DNA from: an uncultured Muribaculaceae bacterium
Lineage (GTDB): Bacteria > Bacteroidota > Bacteroidia > Bacteroidales > Muribaculaceae
Assembly (NCBI GenBank): GCA_904501735.1
Contig: CAJGBY010000001.1
Span: forward strand, 186,001-250,000
Direction: 5' to 3'
Length of the DNA stretch: 64,000 bases
Positions 33,442 through 41,452 of this stretch are shown here, in pieces; position 1 is the stretch's first letter, and every line of letters starts with the position of its first letter. The position numbers and the translations under genes are program-made. The notes beneath the pieces were generated by a model. That model did no database searches. It was not told the origin of the DNA and saw only the letters and a list, made by a program, of their open reading frames with translations.

Positions 33442-34746
33442 ATGGATACAAAAACTAAATCTAATGGTAATGTCGTTGCGATAGTAGCGATGTTCTTCTT
33501 GTTTGCAATGATTTCGTTTGTTACAAATTTGGCATCGCCAATGGGTGACATTCTGAAGAGTCAATTTAGCATTCCAAACTGGCAAGGAACACTTGGTGTA
33601 TTTGCTAACTTTATTGCTTATGCAATAATGGGTTTGCCAGCAGGTAACTTGTTGCAAAAAATGGGTTATAAGAAAACAGCCCTAATCGCAATTGCAGTAG
33701 GTTTTATTGGCGTTGCAATTCAAACATGCTCGGGTGTTGTGGGTAGCTTCGGCGTTTATTTGCTTGGTGCATTTATCGCAGGTTGCTCAATGTGTTTACT
33801 TAATACAGTAGTAAACCCAATGCTTAACAGCCTTGGTGGAGGTGGTAACAAGGGTAATCAATTGATCCAATTGGGTGGTTCATTCAACTCACTTGCAGGT
33901 ACAATTGTGATTATTCTTACAGGTATTTTGATTCCATCAATTGCAAAGGCACAAATTAGCGATGTATTCCCATTGATGTATGCTGCATTGGCAATTTTTG
34001 CATTCGCATTTGTAGTGATATTGCTTTCAAATATTCCTGAAAAGGAAAAAGAAGAAGTTAAGAAAGAAGATTCACAATATGGTCCAATGTCGTTCCGTCA
34101 CTTCATGTTGGGTGCGTTCGGTATCTTTATCTATGTAGGTGTAGAAGTAGGTATTCCAAATGTGCTACAAAAGTGGTTGCAAAATCCTGATTTGAATGTA
34201 CTTGGTCTTGAAGCTGGAGCTGAAGCAGTGGCTGCATCGGTAGCAGCAACATATTGGTTGCTAATGCTTGTAGGTCGTTTGCTTGGTGCTGCAGTGGGTA
34301 GTAAGGTATCGGCAAAAGCTATGTTGACAACTGCATCACTTGTAGGTATTGTGCTAACTCTTGGTGCAATCTTCGCTGATACAACAAACATGGTGAATAT
34401 GCCAGTATTCAAGAACAGCCCTGACGGATTGTTTGGCTTGGTAAATGTGCCAGTAAATGCTATGTTGCTTGTCCTTGTTGGTCTATGCACATCGGTGATG
34501 TGGGGTGGTATCTTCAACTTGGCCGTAGAAGGTCTTGGTAAGTATACTGAAAAGGCATCAGGTATCTTTATGGCACTTGTGTGTGGTGGTGGTGTTCTTC
34601 CATTGCTTCAAAATGCCGTTGTAGATATGCAAAGTGGAATTGGATACCAAGTTAGTTACTGGGTAGTAGTAGCTGGTTTGGCTTATTTGTTGTACTATGC
34701 ATTGCTTGGTAGCAAGAATGTAAACAAAGATATTCCTGTGAAGTAA
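33442..34746 (+). CDS. MFS transporter, FucP/glucose-galactose permease group
   Basis: A 434-aa inner-membrane protein with about 12 hydrophobic helices split by a charged central loop (EKEKEEVKKEDSQ near residue 200). The N-terminal FFLFAMISFVTNLASPMGD, the GNLLQKMGYKKT loop after helix 2, and NTVVNPMLNSLGGGG are characteristic of the FHS (fucose-hexose symporter) group of Bacteroidota. The transported sugar cannot be told; no sugar-catabolic genes flank it. A terminator follows. Confidence 0.85.
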   Translation: MDTKTKSNGNVVAIVAMFFLFAMISFVTNLASPMGDILKSQFSIPNWQGTLGVFANFIAYAIMGLPAGNLLQKMGYKKTALIAIAVGFIGVAIQTCSGVVGSFGVYLLGAFIAGCSMCLLNTVVNPMLNSLGGGGNKGNQLIQLGGSFNSLAGTIVIILTGILIPSIAKAQISDVFPLMYAALAIFAFAFVVILLSNIPEKEKEEVKKEDSQYGPMSFRHFMLGAFGIFIYVGVEVGIPNVLQKWLQNPDLNVLGLEAGAEAVAASVAATYWLLMLVGRLLGAAVGSKVSAKAMLTTASLVGIVLTLGAIFADTTNMVNMPVFKNSPDGLFGLVNVPVNAMLLVLVGLCTSVMWGGIFNLAVEGLGKYTEKASGIFMALVCGGGVLPLLQNAVVDMQSGIGYQVSYWVVVAGLAYLLYYALLGSKNVNKDIPVK

Positions 34747-34808
34747 GAATCAAAGAATGTAAACACCGAAAAATGTGTTAAAAAGCGCATATGAGGGGTT
34801 AAAAATAG

Positions 34809-34858
34809 GCACCTACCAAAATTTTTGAATAAAATCAAAGATTTGGTGGGTGTTTTTT
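34809..34858 (+). terminator. Terminator after the MFS gene
   Basis: CACCTACCAAA (34810-34820) pairs with TTTGGTGGGTG (34842-34852), one G-T pair, followed by TTTTTT. Any start codon for transketolase upstream of about 34860 would run through this structure. Confidence 0.85.
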
Positions 34859-34867
34859 ATATAAAAA

Positions 34868-34898
34868 TTGATAATAAGAAACATTTTTTGTATCTTCG
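34868..34898 (+). promoter_or_regulatory. Promoter of transketolase
   Basis: TTG (34868-34870), a 20-bp spacer and TATCTTCG (34891-34898, one mismatch to TAnnTTTG). Its position after the MFS terminator and 37 bp before ATG 34936 supports that start. Confidence 0.6.
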
Positions 34899-34935
34899 CT
34901 CAATAATTGTAAAATTGAATATTATTAACAATAAT

Positions 34936-36963
34936 ATGGACGTAAAATTGATGCGAAAAGCTGCTGATAATATCCGTATATTGTCGGCAACTATGGTTGA
35001 AAAAGCAAAGTCAGGTCACCCAGGTGGAGCAATGGGCGGTGCAGATTTTGTGAATGTTTTGTTCTCAAAATACATGGTATATGATCCAGCTAATCCTATG
35101 TGGATTGCACGCGACCGTTTCTTCATGGATCCAGGTCACATGTCACCAATGCTTTATAGCGTGTTGGCTTTAACAGGAAAGTATACTGTAGAAGAATTAC
35201 AACAATTCCGTCAATGGGGTAGTGTAACTCCAGGTCACCCAGAAGTGAATCCAATGCGTGGTGTGGAAAATACATCAGGCCCATTGGGACAAGGTCATGT
35301 TATGGCAGTAGGTGCTGCAATAGCAGAAAGATTCTTGGTGGCACGCTTTGGCGAAACAGTAGCACATAAGACATACGCATTTATCTCGGATGGTGGTATT
35401 CAAGAAGAAATCTCAGCAGGTGCAGGTCGTATCGCTGGTTATTTGGGCTTGAATAACTTGATTATGTTCTATGATAGCAATGATGTACAGCTTTCAACTG
35501 ATGTTAATGAAGTTACAGATGAAGATGTAGCTGCAAAATATCGTGCATGGAACTGGAATGTGCTTGAAATCAATGGTAATGATGCTGAAGAAATTGCAAA
35601 ATCAATCGAAAGTGCTTTAGCAGAACAAGATCGTCCAACATTGATCATCGGTAAGACTATCATGGGTCTTGGTTGTGTGACTCCAGAAGGTGCAAACTTT
35701 GAAGGAATGTGCAGCACACATGGTCAACCATTGAGTAAGTCGGGTGCAAGCTACGAAAAGACAGTTGAAAATCTTGGTGGTGATATGAATGATCCATGGA
35801 AGATTTGGGACGATGTTGCTAAATTGTATGCATCTCGTAAGGCTGAACTTGAAACAATCGTAGCAGCTCGTTATACAGCTGAAAAAGAATGGGCAGCAGC
35901 TAATCCTGAACTAGCAAAACAACTTGAAGACTTTGTAGAAGGTAATCTGCCAGAAATTGACTATGAAGCAATAACATATAAGCCAAATGTTGCAACTCGT
36001 ACTGCATCGGCATCAGTGTTGTCGGTACTTGGCGAAAAGGTTAAGAACATGATTGTTTCATCGGCTGACCTTGCTAATAGTGATAAGTCGGAAGCATTCT
36101 TGAACAAAGTTGGCGCATTGAAGCACCATGACTTTAGCGGTGGTTTCTTGCACGCAGGTGTTGCCGAGCTTACAATGACAGCTATCATGAATGGTATCGC
36201 ATTGCATGGTGGTATGTGGGCAGCATGTGCTACATTCTTCGTGTTCTCGGATTACATGAAGCCAGCAATCAGAATGGCAGCTTTGCAAGAATTGCCAGTT
36301 AAGTATATTTGGACACACGACGCATTCCGCGTGGGTGAAGATGGTCCAACTCATGAACCAATCGAACAAGAAGCACAAATCAGATTGCTTGAAGATATTA
36401 AGAACTCTAAGGGCTTGAATAGTGTGCTTGTGCTTCGTCCAGCAGATAGCGCTGAAACTGTGGTTGCATGGAAGATGGCAATGGAAAACAAATCTACTCC
36501 AACTGCATTGATTTTGACTCGTCAAGATGTGAAGGATTTGCCAAGCGCAAGCGGTAGCCGTTACCAAGATGCTTTGGCGATGGAAAAGGGTGGATATGTT
36601 GTTGTTAAATCGGAAAATCCTGTGATTACTCTTGTGGGTAATGGATCTGAAGTGAGCGCATTGACCGATGCAGCTGAAATACTTAAGGCTGACGGTATAG
36701 AATGTAATGTAGTATCGGTTCCATCGGTAGGTTTGTTCATGGAGCAATCAATCGAATATCGTCAATCAGTAATCCCAGCAGAAATTCCAGCATTCGGTCT
36801 TACTGCAGGTTTGCCATGCGTTCTACAACGCGTAGTGGGTTGGAATGGCTATGTTAAGGGTCTTGAAAGATTTGGTGCATCGGCTCCATATAAGGTGCTT
36901 GACGAAAAGTTTGGCTATACTCCAGCACAAGTAGCAGAAGATATTAAGGCATTTTTGGAGTAA
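34936..36963 (+). CDS. tkt: Transketolase
   Basis: A 675-aa thiamine-diphosphate enzyme of the pentose phosphate pathway. N-terminal cofactor domain: SGHPGGAMGGADF, the MSPMLYS loop, and GDG-equivalent ISDGGIQEEISAGAGRIAGY with the metal ligands (near residue 155). The pyrimidine domain starts near 350 (catalytic Glu region GVAELTMTAIMNG), with YIWTHDAFRVGEDGPTHEPIEQ and RPADSAET further on. Homologues begin at MDVKLMRKAADNIR. An upstream ATG (34825) is rejected because its extension passes through the terminator and promoter. Confidence 0.96.
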   Translation: MDVKLMRKAADNIRILSATMVEKAKSGHPGGAMGGADFVNVLFSKYMVYDPANPMWIARDRFFMDPGHMSPMLYSVLALTGKYTVEELQQFRQWGSVTPGHPEVNPMRGVENTSGPLGQGHVMAVGAAIAERFLVARFGETVAHKTYAFISDGGIQEEISAGAGRIAGYLGLNNLIMFYDSNDVQLSTDVNEVTDEDVAAKYRAWNWNVLEINGNDAEEIAKSIESALAEQDRPTLIIGKTIMGLGCVTPEGANFEGMCSTHGQPLSKSGASYEKTVENLGGDMNDPWKIWDDVAKLYASRKAELETIVAARYTAEKEWAAANPELAKQLEDFVEGNLPEIDYEAITYKPNVATRTASASVLSVLGEKVKNMIVSSADLANSDKSEAFLNKVGALKHHDFSGGFLHAGVAELTMTAIMNGIALHGGMWAACATFFVFSDYMKPAIRMAALQELPVKYIWTHDAFRVGEDGPTHEPIEQEAQIRLLEDIKNSKGLNSVLVLRPADSAETVVAWKMAMENKSTPTALILTRQDVKDLPSASGSRYQDALAMEKGGYVVVKSENPVITLVGNGSEVSALTDAAEILKADGIECNVVSVPSVGLFMEQSIEYRQSVIPAEIPAFGLTAGLPCVLQRVVGWNGYVKGLERFGASAPYKVLDEKFGYTPAQVAEDIKAFLE

Positions 36964-37043
36964 AAAGAAGCTAATTAACTAAAAAATAGTGCAAATGCTT
37001 AAAAAAATAATCACTATATGTGAAAAGAATGAAAAAAAATATC

Positions 37044-37051
37044 TAAATTTG
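37044..37051 (+). promoter_or_regulatory. -7 box of the OmpA-family gene
   Basis: TAAATTTG, with a loose TGTG at -33 (37019-37022, 21-bp spacer). The leader of about 57 bases is very A-rich, as is common for highly expressed genes in this phylum. Confidence 0.6.
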
Positions 37052-37114
37052 CACTATTATTGAAATATAGTTTTTGAAAATTAATTAATTAAAGTGATTT
37101 AAAAATAAAGGATT

Positions 37115-38296
37115 ATGAAAAAGATTACAATTTGCGCACTTCTATGTGCATCTATGTTCGTAGCTCCTGCAGTAAATGCACAAGAAGTTACAACAAAGGA
37201 AGATCCTACACAAGGTTATCTTGTGAATGACTTCAAAGACAATTGGTTCCTTTCAGTAGAAGCTGGTGGCAATCTATTGCTTACACCAAACGATACTAAG
37301 GAAGCTTTCTTGAAGCGTGTTCAACCACAAGTAGAAATCCAAGTAGGTAAGTGGTTCTCTCCAGTTATTGGTTTGAGAGCTGGTATTTTCGGAGCAAGAA
37401 CTAAGGGTGCTACATCTAACTCAATGTTGGCTGCAAATTCAGCATGTGATACAAAGTATCCTCACCAACTAGGTTTCTATGTAGGTGCATCTTCTGATGT
37501 ATTGATCAACCTTACAAACTGGTGGTGTGGTTACAAGGCTGACCGCGTATACAACGCATCTTTCTACGCTGGTGCACACGTTTATACTCCAGCATCAAAG
37601 ACTGGTGATGTTGAACTAGACCTTCAAGATGGTTCATTCCTTGGCGTACGCGCAGGTTTGTTGAACTCATTCGCTGTATCAAAGACTGTTGACCTTCTTG
37701 TTGACCTTCGTTTCAGCGCTAACCAAATGGGTATCGAAAAGCAAAACTTCTCTTACAAGACAGATCTTTTGATCGGTGCTTCTTACAAGTTCGGTAAGTC
37801 TACTTGGAGTGCTCCAATCGTTCCTGTATGTCCAACATACAAGTATACAGATGCTGAAGGTGATGCTCTTGTAGCTCGTTTGCAACAAGCTGACGCTAAG
37901 ATTGCTTCTCTTGAACAACAACTTCGTGACTGCTTGAACCGTCCAATGCCAGAACCTGAAAAGGCTCCTGCAGCTCCACTTGCTACAGTTTACTTCCCAA
38001 TCGGTTCATCAAAGGTTAATGCTGTAAACGCTAAGGTTGTTAAGGCAGTTGCTAACGTAATGAAGAACACTGACGAAAAGTATGTTCTTACAGGTTGGGC
38101 TGACAACTACACTGGTACAGACGCAATCAACAAGAAGCTTCGTAAGAACCGTGCTGCTAACGTGAAGAAGATGATCGTTAAGGCTGGTGTTGCTGAAGAC
38201 CGTCTTGAAACAACTACAAATGACAACAACTTGACTGAATATGGTGAAAAGAGTGCTTCTCTTGACCGTGCAGTAACTATCAAGGTTGTTGAATAA
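37115..38296 (+). CDS. OmpA-family outer-membrane protein
   Basis: A 393-aa protein. Signal peptide of about 22 residues (ends VNAQ). Residues about 45-235 form an 8-strand beta-barrel (alternating aromatic strands such as WFLSVEAGGNLLL and VQIQVGKWFSPVIGLRAG). A short coiled segment (ADAKIASLEQQLRDCL) and a Pro-rich hinge lead to the OmpA C-terminal peptidoglycan-binding domain: TVYFPIGSSKVN, LTGWADNYTG, and NKKLRKNRAANVKKMIV. The Asp and Arg that hold diaminopimelate are in place (GWAD.., ..LRKNRA). Codon use (AAG, CTT, GTT, TCT) looks like that of a strongly expressed gene. Own promoter and terminator. Confidence 0.92.
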   Translation: MKKITICALLCASMFVAPAVNAQEVTTKEDPTQGYLVNDFKDNWFLSVEAGGNLLLTPNDTKEAFLKRVQPQVEIQVGKWFSPVIGLRAGIFGARTKGATSNSMLAANSACDTKYPHQLGFYVGASSDVLINLTNWWCGYKADRVYNASFYAGAHVYTPASKTGDVELDLQDGSFLGVRAGLLNSFAVSKTVDLLVDLRFSANQMGIEKQNFSYKTDLLIGASYKFGKSTWSAPIVPVCPTYKYTDAEGDALVARLQQADAKIASLEQQLRDCLNRPMPEPEKAPAAPLATVYFPIGSSKVNAVNAKVVKAVANVMKNTDEKYVLTGWADNYTGTDAINKKLRKNRAANVKKMIVKAGVAEDRLETTTNDNNLTEYGEKSASLDRAVTIKVVE

Positions 38297-38319
38297 TTTG
38301 AAGAATTCATAAAAAATAG

Positions 38320-38350
38320 AATGTCGCCAAAATATTGGCGACATTTTTTG
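38320..38350 (+). terminator. Terminator after the OmpA-family gene
   Basis: Perfect 11-bp stem AATGTCGCCAA/TTGGCGACATT (38320-38330 and 38335-38345) followed by TTTTT. Confidence 0.92.
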
Positions 38351-38464
38351 TTTATAGGTTGTAAATCGTAACTACAATTCTTGTTCAAAAATTATAAAAT
38401 CGTTACTTTTGTATTATCGCAATTGTAGCGATTTTTTAGTGTTAAAAAACTAGGTATATTAAAA

Positions 38465-39526
38465 ATGGCTGGGATTAACAGATTACATCATTTTGATATT
38501 CTTAAGGGGATTGCTATTCTTCTTGTTGTGATGGGTCGTGTCCTTACAATGTGTATTAGGGAGATAGATATTGCGCCCCTTTTTAAGTTTATTGAAAGAA
38601 TACATATGCCAATATTTTTCTTTATAAGTGGGTATTTTACATATAAAGAAGATGGACAAGGGAAGTTAGTGTTACCAAAGTTGACTATACGCGTAAAACA
38701 ATTATTGGTTCCGTTTTTTGTGATGAGCACTTTGTGGATATGTTATTTCCCACATAGTGGTTTACAAAGTCCATTTGAGTCAACATGGGATGGCTTATAT
38801 CTGAGTGCAGGTAAGAACGGTTATTGGTTTACATTGTGCTTGTTTGAGTTAATAATATTGTATTGCTTGATATTGCCTGTTTTATCAAAGTGTCGTTTTT
38901 TTTTGAGTAAGGTGACATTAGTAGTATTAGTTAGTGCTATATTGTTTTTGATTAAAAACAGCATACCTGAAACAGTAGTAAATGCGTTAAGTATGCCACA
39001 AGTATGTGAATTCTTTCCAATATTTATGGTTGGCGTATTAGCGCGATCAATTAAGGCGGAATTTGATAAAATAACGACAAGTAATGTGTGGATTACAATG
39101 TCTATTTTGATTGGCTCAGTCTTAATGTATATTGTATGTTGGTCATGGGAGTTCCCGTCTTTGGCAATGTGGATTGATGTGTTAAAATGCTTACTATATA
39201 TATGTGTAGTGATAGTTGCATTAGCTATTGTCAAGCCATGGTCGGAAAAATCTTATCGTGAGAGCGATGGAAGAGGAGGAGTATTTGCGAGATTGTTGGC
39301 TTATATGGGTAGTCAAAGTTTGGCAATATATGTGCTACATTATTTCTTTTTATTTCCAATTCCATTGTTCCGAGAACCGCTAAATGCAATGAATTTAGGT
39401 ATAGTTCCAACATTTGTAGTTGCGTCGATTGTTGCATCAATAGTGATTGCGATAGTGTTGGGAGCTAATTATATTATAAGTAAAAGTGATACATTAGCAT
39501 TATTAATGACAGGAAAAGTAAAATAA
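38465..39526 (+). CDS. Acyltransferase-3 family membrane protein with altered signature residue
   Basis: A 353-aa protein with about ten hydrophobic helices and the acyltransferase-3 (AT3) layout: the first helix begins with FDILKGIAILLVVMG, and later RIHMPIFFFISGYF and YMGSQSLAIYVLHYFF are AT3-like. AT3 enzymes move acyl groups (e.g. O-acetylation of surface sugars) across the membrane. The conserved His ending the first motif (usually VVxGH or the RX10H motif) is Arg25 here (CGT at 38537-38539); Lys14 takes the basic position 11 residues before. It could be inactive, modified in function, or rely on another His (HH at 8-9). Codon use is more AT-rich and less regular than its neighbours, hinting at a less expressed or acquired gene. 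The next gene follows 22 bp later. Confidence 0.82.
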   Translation: MAGINRLHHFDILKGIAILLVVMGRVLTMCIREIDIAPLFKFIERIHMPIFFFISGYFTYKEDGQGKLVLPKLTIRVKQLLVPFFVMSTLWICYFPHSGLQSPFESTWDGLYLSAGKNGYWFTLCLFELIILYCLILPVLSKCRFFLSKVTLVVLVSAILFLIKNSIPETVVNALSMPQVCEFFPIFMVGVLARSIKAEFDKITTSNVWITMSILIGSVLMYIVCWSWEFPSLAMWIDVLKCLLYICVVIVALAIVKPWSEKSYRESDGRGGVFARLLAYMGSQSLAIYVLHYFFLFPIPLFREPLNAMNLGIVPTFVVASIVASIVIAIVLGANYIISKSDTLALLMTGKVK

Positions 39527-39548
39527 CATTAAATAAACTATTAAGATT

Positions 39549-40664
39549 ATGAAATCAATCAAGGCAATGTTGCTACTTGTAGCAATGGTGTGTGTGGCTT
39601 TCGTAGTGAATGCCGAAGAGAAAAAGCCGCTTAAGTATGTTAATGCGACTGAGTTTAGAATGATTAATAAGGGTTTTGATAACACAGAAACACCTTATCA
39701 TCGTCTTCCTGCATATTTGAAGGATAGTATTATGAAGGATAAGAGCCGTGCAGGTTTGTGGGATAGAGCTCGCAATTGTGCCGGTATGGCATTCCGTTTC
39801 TCATCAAACTCTGAGCGTATTGGTATCCGTTACAATCTATTGTGGAATTTCCACATGGCTCACATGGCCGATACAGGTATCAAGGGAACAGACCTTTATA
39901 TCCTTAATGATGATGGTAAGTGGGAATATGTGAACACTAACCGTCCATATAAGAAGGATTCAATCCAAACAAAGATTTATGCTGATGGTCTACCAAAAGA
40001 AATGCGTGAATATATGATATATTTGCCATTGTATGATGGTGTGAATTGGATGGAAATTGGTGTTGATAGCTCAGCTGTAATCCAACAACCTATTTTGAAC
40101 AACCCTCGCAAGGAAAAGAAAGTGGTGTTCTATGGAACAAGTATTTTGCAAGGAGGTTGCGCTACTCGTACAGGTATGGTGGCTACAAATATGATTCAAC
40201 GCGACTTGAATGTTGAGTGTGTGAACTTAGGTTTCAGTGGCGAAGGTAAGATGGATAATTATATGGCTCTTGCAATGGCTGAAATTCCAGGTGTTACAGC
40301 TTATGTACTTGATCCAATACCTAACTGTACAAAGGATATGTGTAAGAATTTGACTTACGGATTTGTGAATACATTGCGCAAGTTGCGTCCAGGAGTGCCT
40401 ATCATCATGGTAGAAGGACCTATGTATAGCTATACAAAGTATGATAAGTTTACAAAGAATTATCTTGCACAAAAGAATGACGAATGGCGTAAGAATTATG
40501 AAAAGCTTAAAGCAGAAGATCCAAACAATCTATATTATGTAACATGTGAAGGATTGAGTGGATATGATAATGAAGGTACTGTGGATGGTATTCACTTTAC
40601 AGATTTAGGCTTCAGAGCTTATGCTGACAAACTTATCGAAATCTTGAAATATGTGGTTGAATAA
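39549..40664 (+). CDS. Secreted SGNH/GDSL hydrolase with N-terminal GxDLY domain
   Basis: A 371-aa exported protein (signal peptide about 1-22, ending VNA). Residues about 35-175 form a beta-sandwich with the GTDLYIL motif of the SGNH_hydro_N (GxDLY) family, followed by the catalytic SGNH domain: VFYGTSILQGGCATR (nucleophile Ser about residue 200), NLGFSGEGKM (block II Gly), and the C-terminal DGIHFTDLGFRAYAD with the catalytic Asp/His. Homologues act as carbohydrate esterases. It may share a transcript with the AT3 gene 22 bp upstream, a pairing that would suggest adding and removing acyl groups, but this is inference. Confidence 0.87.
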   Translation: MKSIKAMLLLVAMVCVAFVVNAEEKKPLKYVNATEFRMINKGFDNTETPYHRLPAYLKDSIMKDKSRAGLWDRARNCAGMAFRFSSNSERIGIRYNLLWNFHMAHMADTGIKGTDLYILNDDGKWEYVNTNRPYKKDSIQTKIYADGLPKEMREYMIYLPLYDGVNWMEIGVDSSAVIQQPILNNPRKEKKVVFYGTSILQGGCATRTGMVATNMIQRDLNVECVNLGFSGEGKMDNYMALAMAEIPGVTAYVLDPIPNCTKDMCKNLTYGFVNTLRKLRPGVPIIMVEGPMYSYTKYDKFTKNYLAQKNDEWRKNYEKLKAEDPNNLYYVTCEGLSGYDNEGTVDGIHFTDLGFRAYADKLIEILKYVVE

Positions 40665-40697
40665 TCAACATCACTTAAAGATTGATATAATAAAAGG

Positions 40698-40733
40698 AAT
40701 GGCGAGTATTTTGAATGCTCGCCATTGTTGTTG
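40698..40733 (+). terminator. Terminator after the GxDLY hydrolase
   Basis: AATGGCGAG (40698-40706) pairs with CTCGCCATT (40718-40726), the stem extended by ATT/AAT inside, followed by a T/G-rich run. Confidence 0.75.
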
Positions 40734-40783
40734 TGTGGAAAAACATTATTAACTTTGTTGACCGAAAAGAAAAGACTTGATTT

Positions 40784-41437
40784 ATGGGCGAATTTAACGA
40801 GATAAAAAGTAAACATTATATACAAAATCTTATTGAAGATGGAGAACATGAGCAGCAGGATTTTAAGTACAAAATCTCGGATGCTCGAAAAATAGCGCGT
40901 AGTATATCGGCATTTGCCAATAATCGAGGAGGTAGCTTGCTTATCGGAGTGAAAGATAATGGTAAAGTCGTAGGCATAGAAAGTGATGAGGAGATGTACA
41001 TGATAGAACAAGCTGCCGAAATGTATTGCAAGCCACCACAAAAGGTTAAATTCCAGTCGTATAGGGTAGAAGGAAAGTGTGTTCTGAAGGTTGATGTAGC
41101 TCCTTCGGAAGAATTACCTGTGAAGGCACAAGACGATGCTCATAAATGGTGTGCTTACTATCGCGTAGATGATGAAAATATACTAGCGAGTGCTTTACAT
41201 GTGAAATTGTGGCAAGCTATGAAAAAAACTACTCCTTCTCTGATTGAATTTACAGAAAAGGAGCAGGTTTTGATTGATTATCTTAATGAATATAACGAAA
41301 TCACTCTTGAAGAGTATATGAAACTGGCTCATCTGTCGAAGCATACGGCCGAAGATACTCTTGTGAAGTTGTGCTTGATGCACACACTTGCAATCCGTTA
41401 TCGCGGTGATCGCTGTGTAGTTGAATTGCAAGATTGA
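40784..41437 (+). CDS. AlbA_2 (Schlafen-like) domain protein
   Basis: A 217-aa protein. The N-terminal AlbA_2 domain (about 15-125) shows EQQDFKYK, the SISAFANNRGGSLLIGVKDNGKVVGI core and a KVDVAPSEELPVKA strand, as in the family once called divergent AAA_4, which resembles Schlafen nuclease cores. A C-terminal winged-helix-like region (about 150-215) suggests nucleic acid binding. Function is unknown; copies are common in Bacteroidota chromosomes. Convergent with fbp, 15 bp apart. Confidence 0.82.
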   Translation: MGEFNEIKSKHYIQNLIEDGEHEQQDFKYKISDARKIARSISAFANNRGGSLLIGVKDNGKVVGIESDEEMYMIEQAAEMYCKPPQKVKFQSYRVEGKCVLKVDVAPSEELPVKAQDDAHKWCAYYRVDDENILASALHVKLWQAMKKTTPSLIEFTEKEQVLIDYLNEYNEITLEEYMKLAHLSKHTAEDTLVKLCLMHTLAIRYRGDRCVVELQD

Positions 41438-41452
41438 TTTGTTTGCGATTTT

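Noticed and set aside
34825..34935. A 37-codon N-terminal extension of transketolase from an upstream ATG
   Set aside because: It would run through the MFS terminator and the transketolase promoter, and homologues start at the ATG at 34936.
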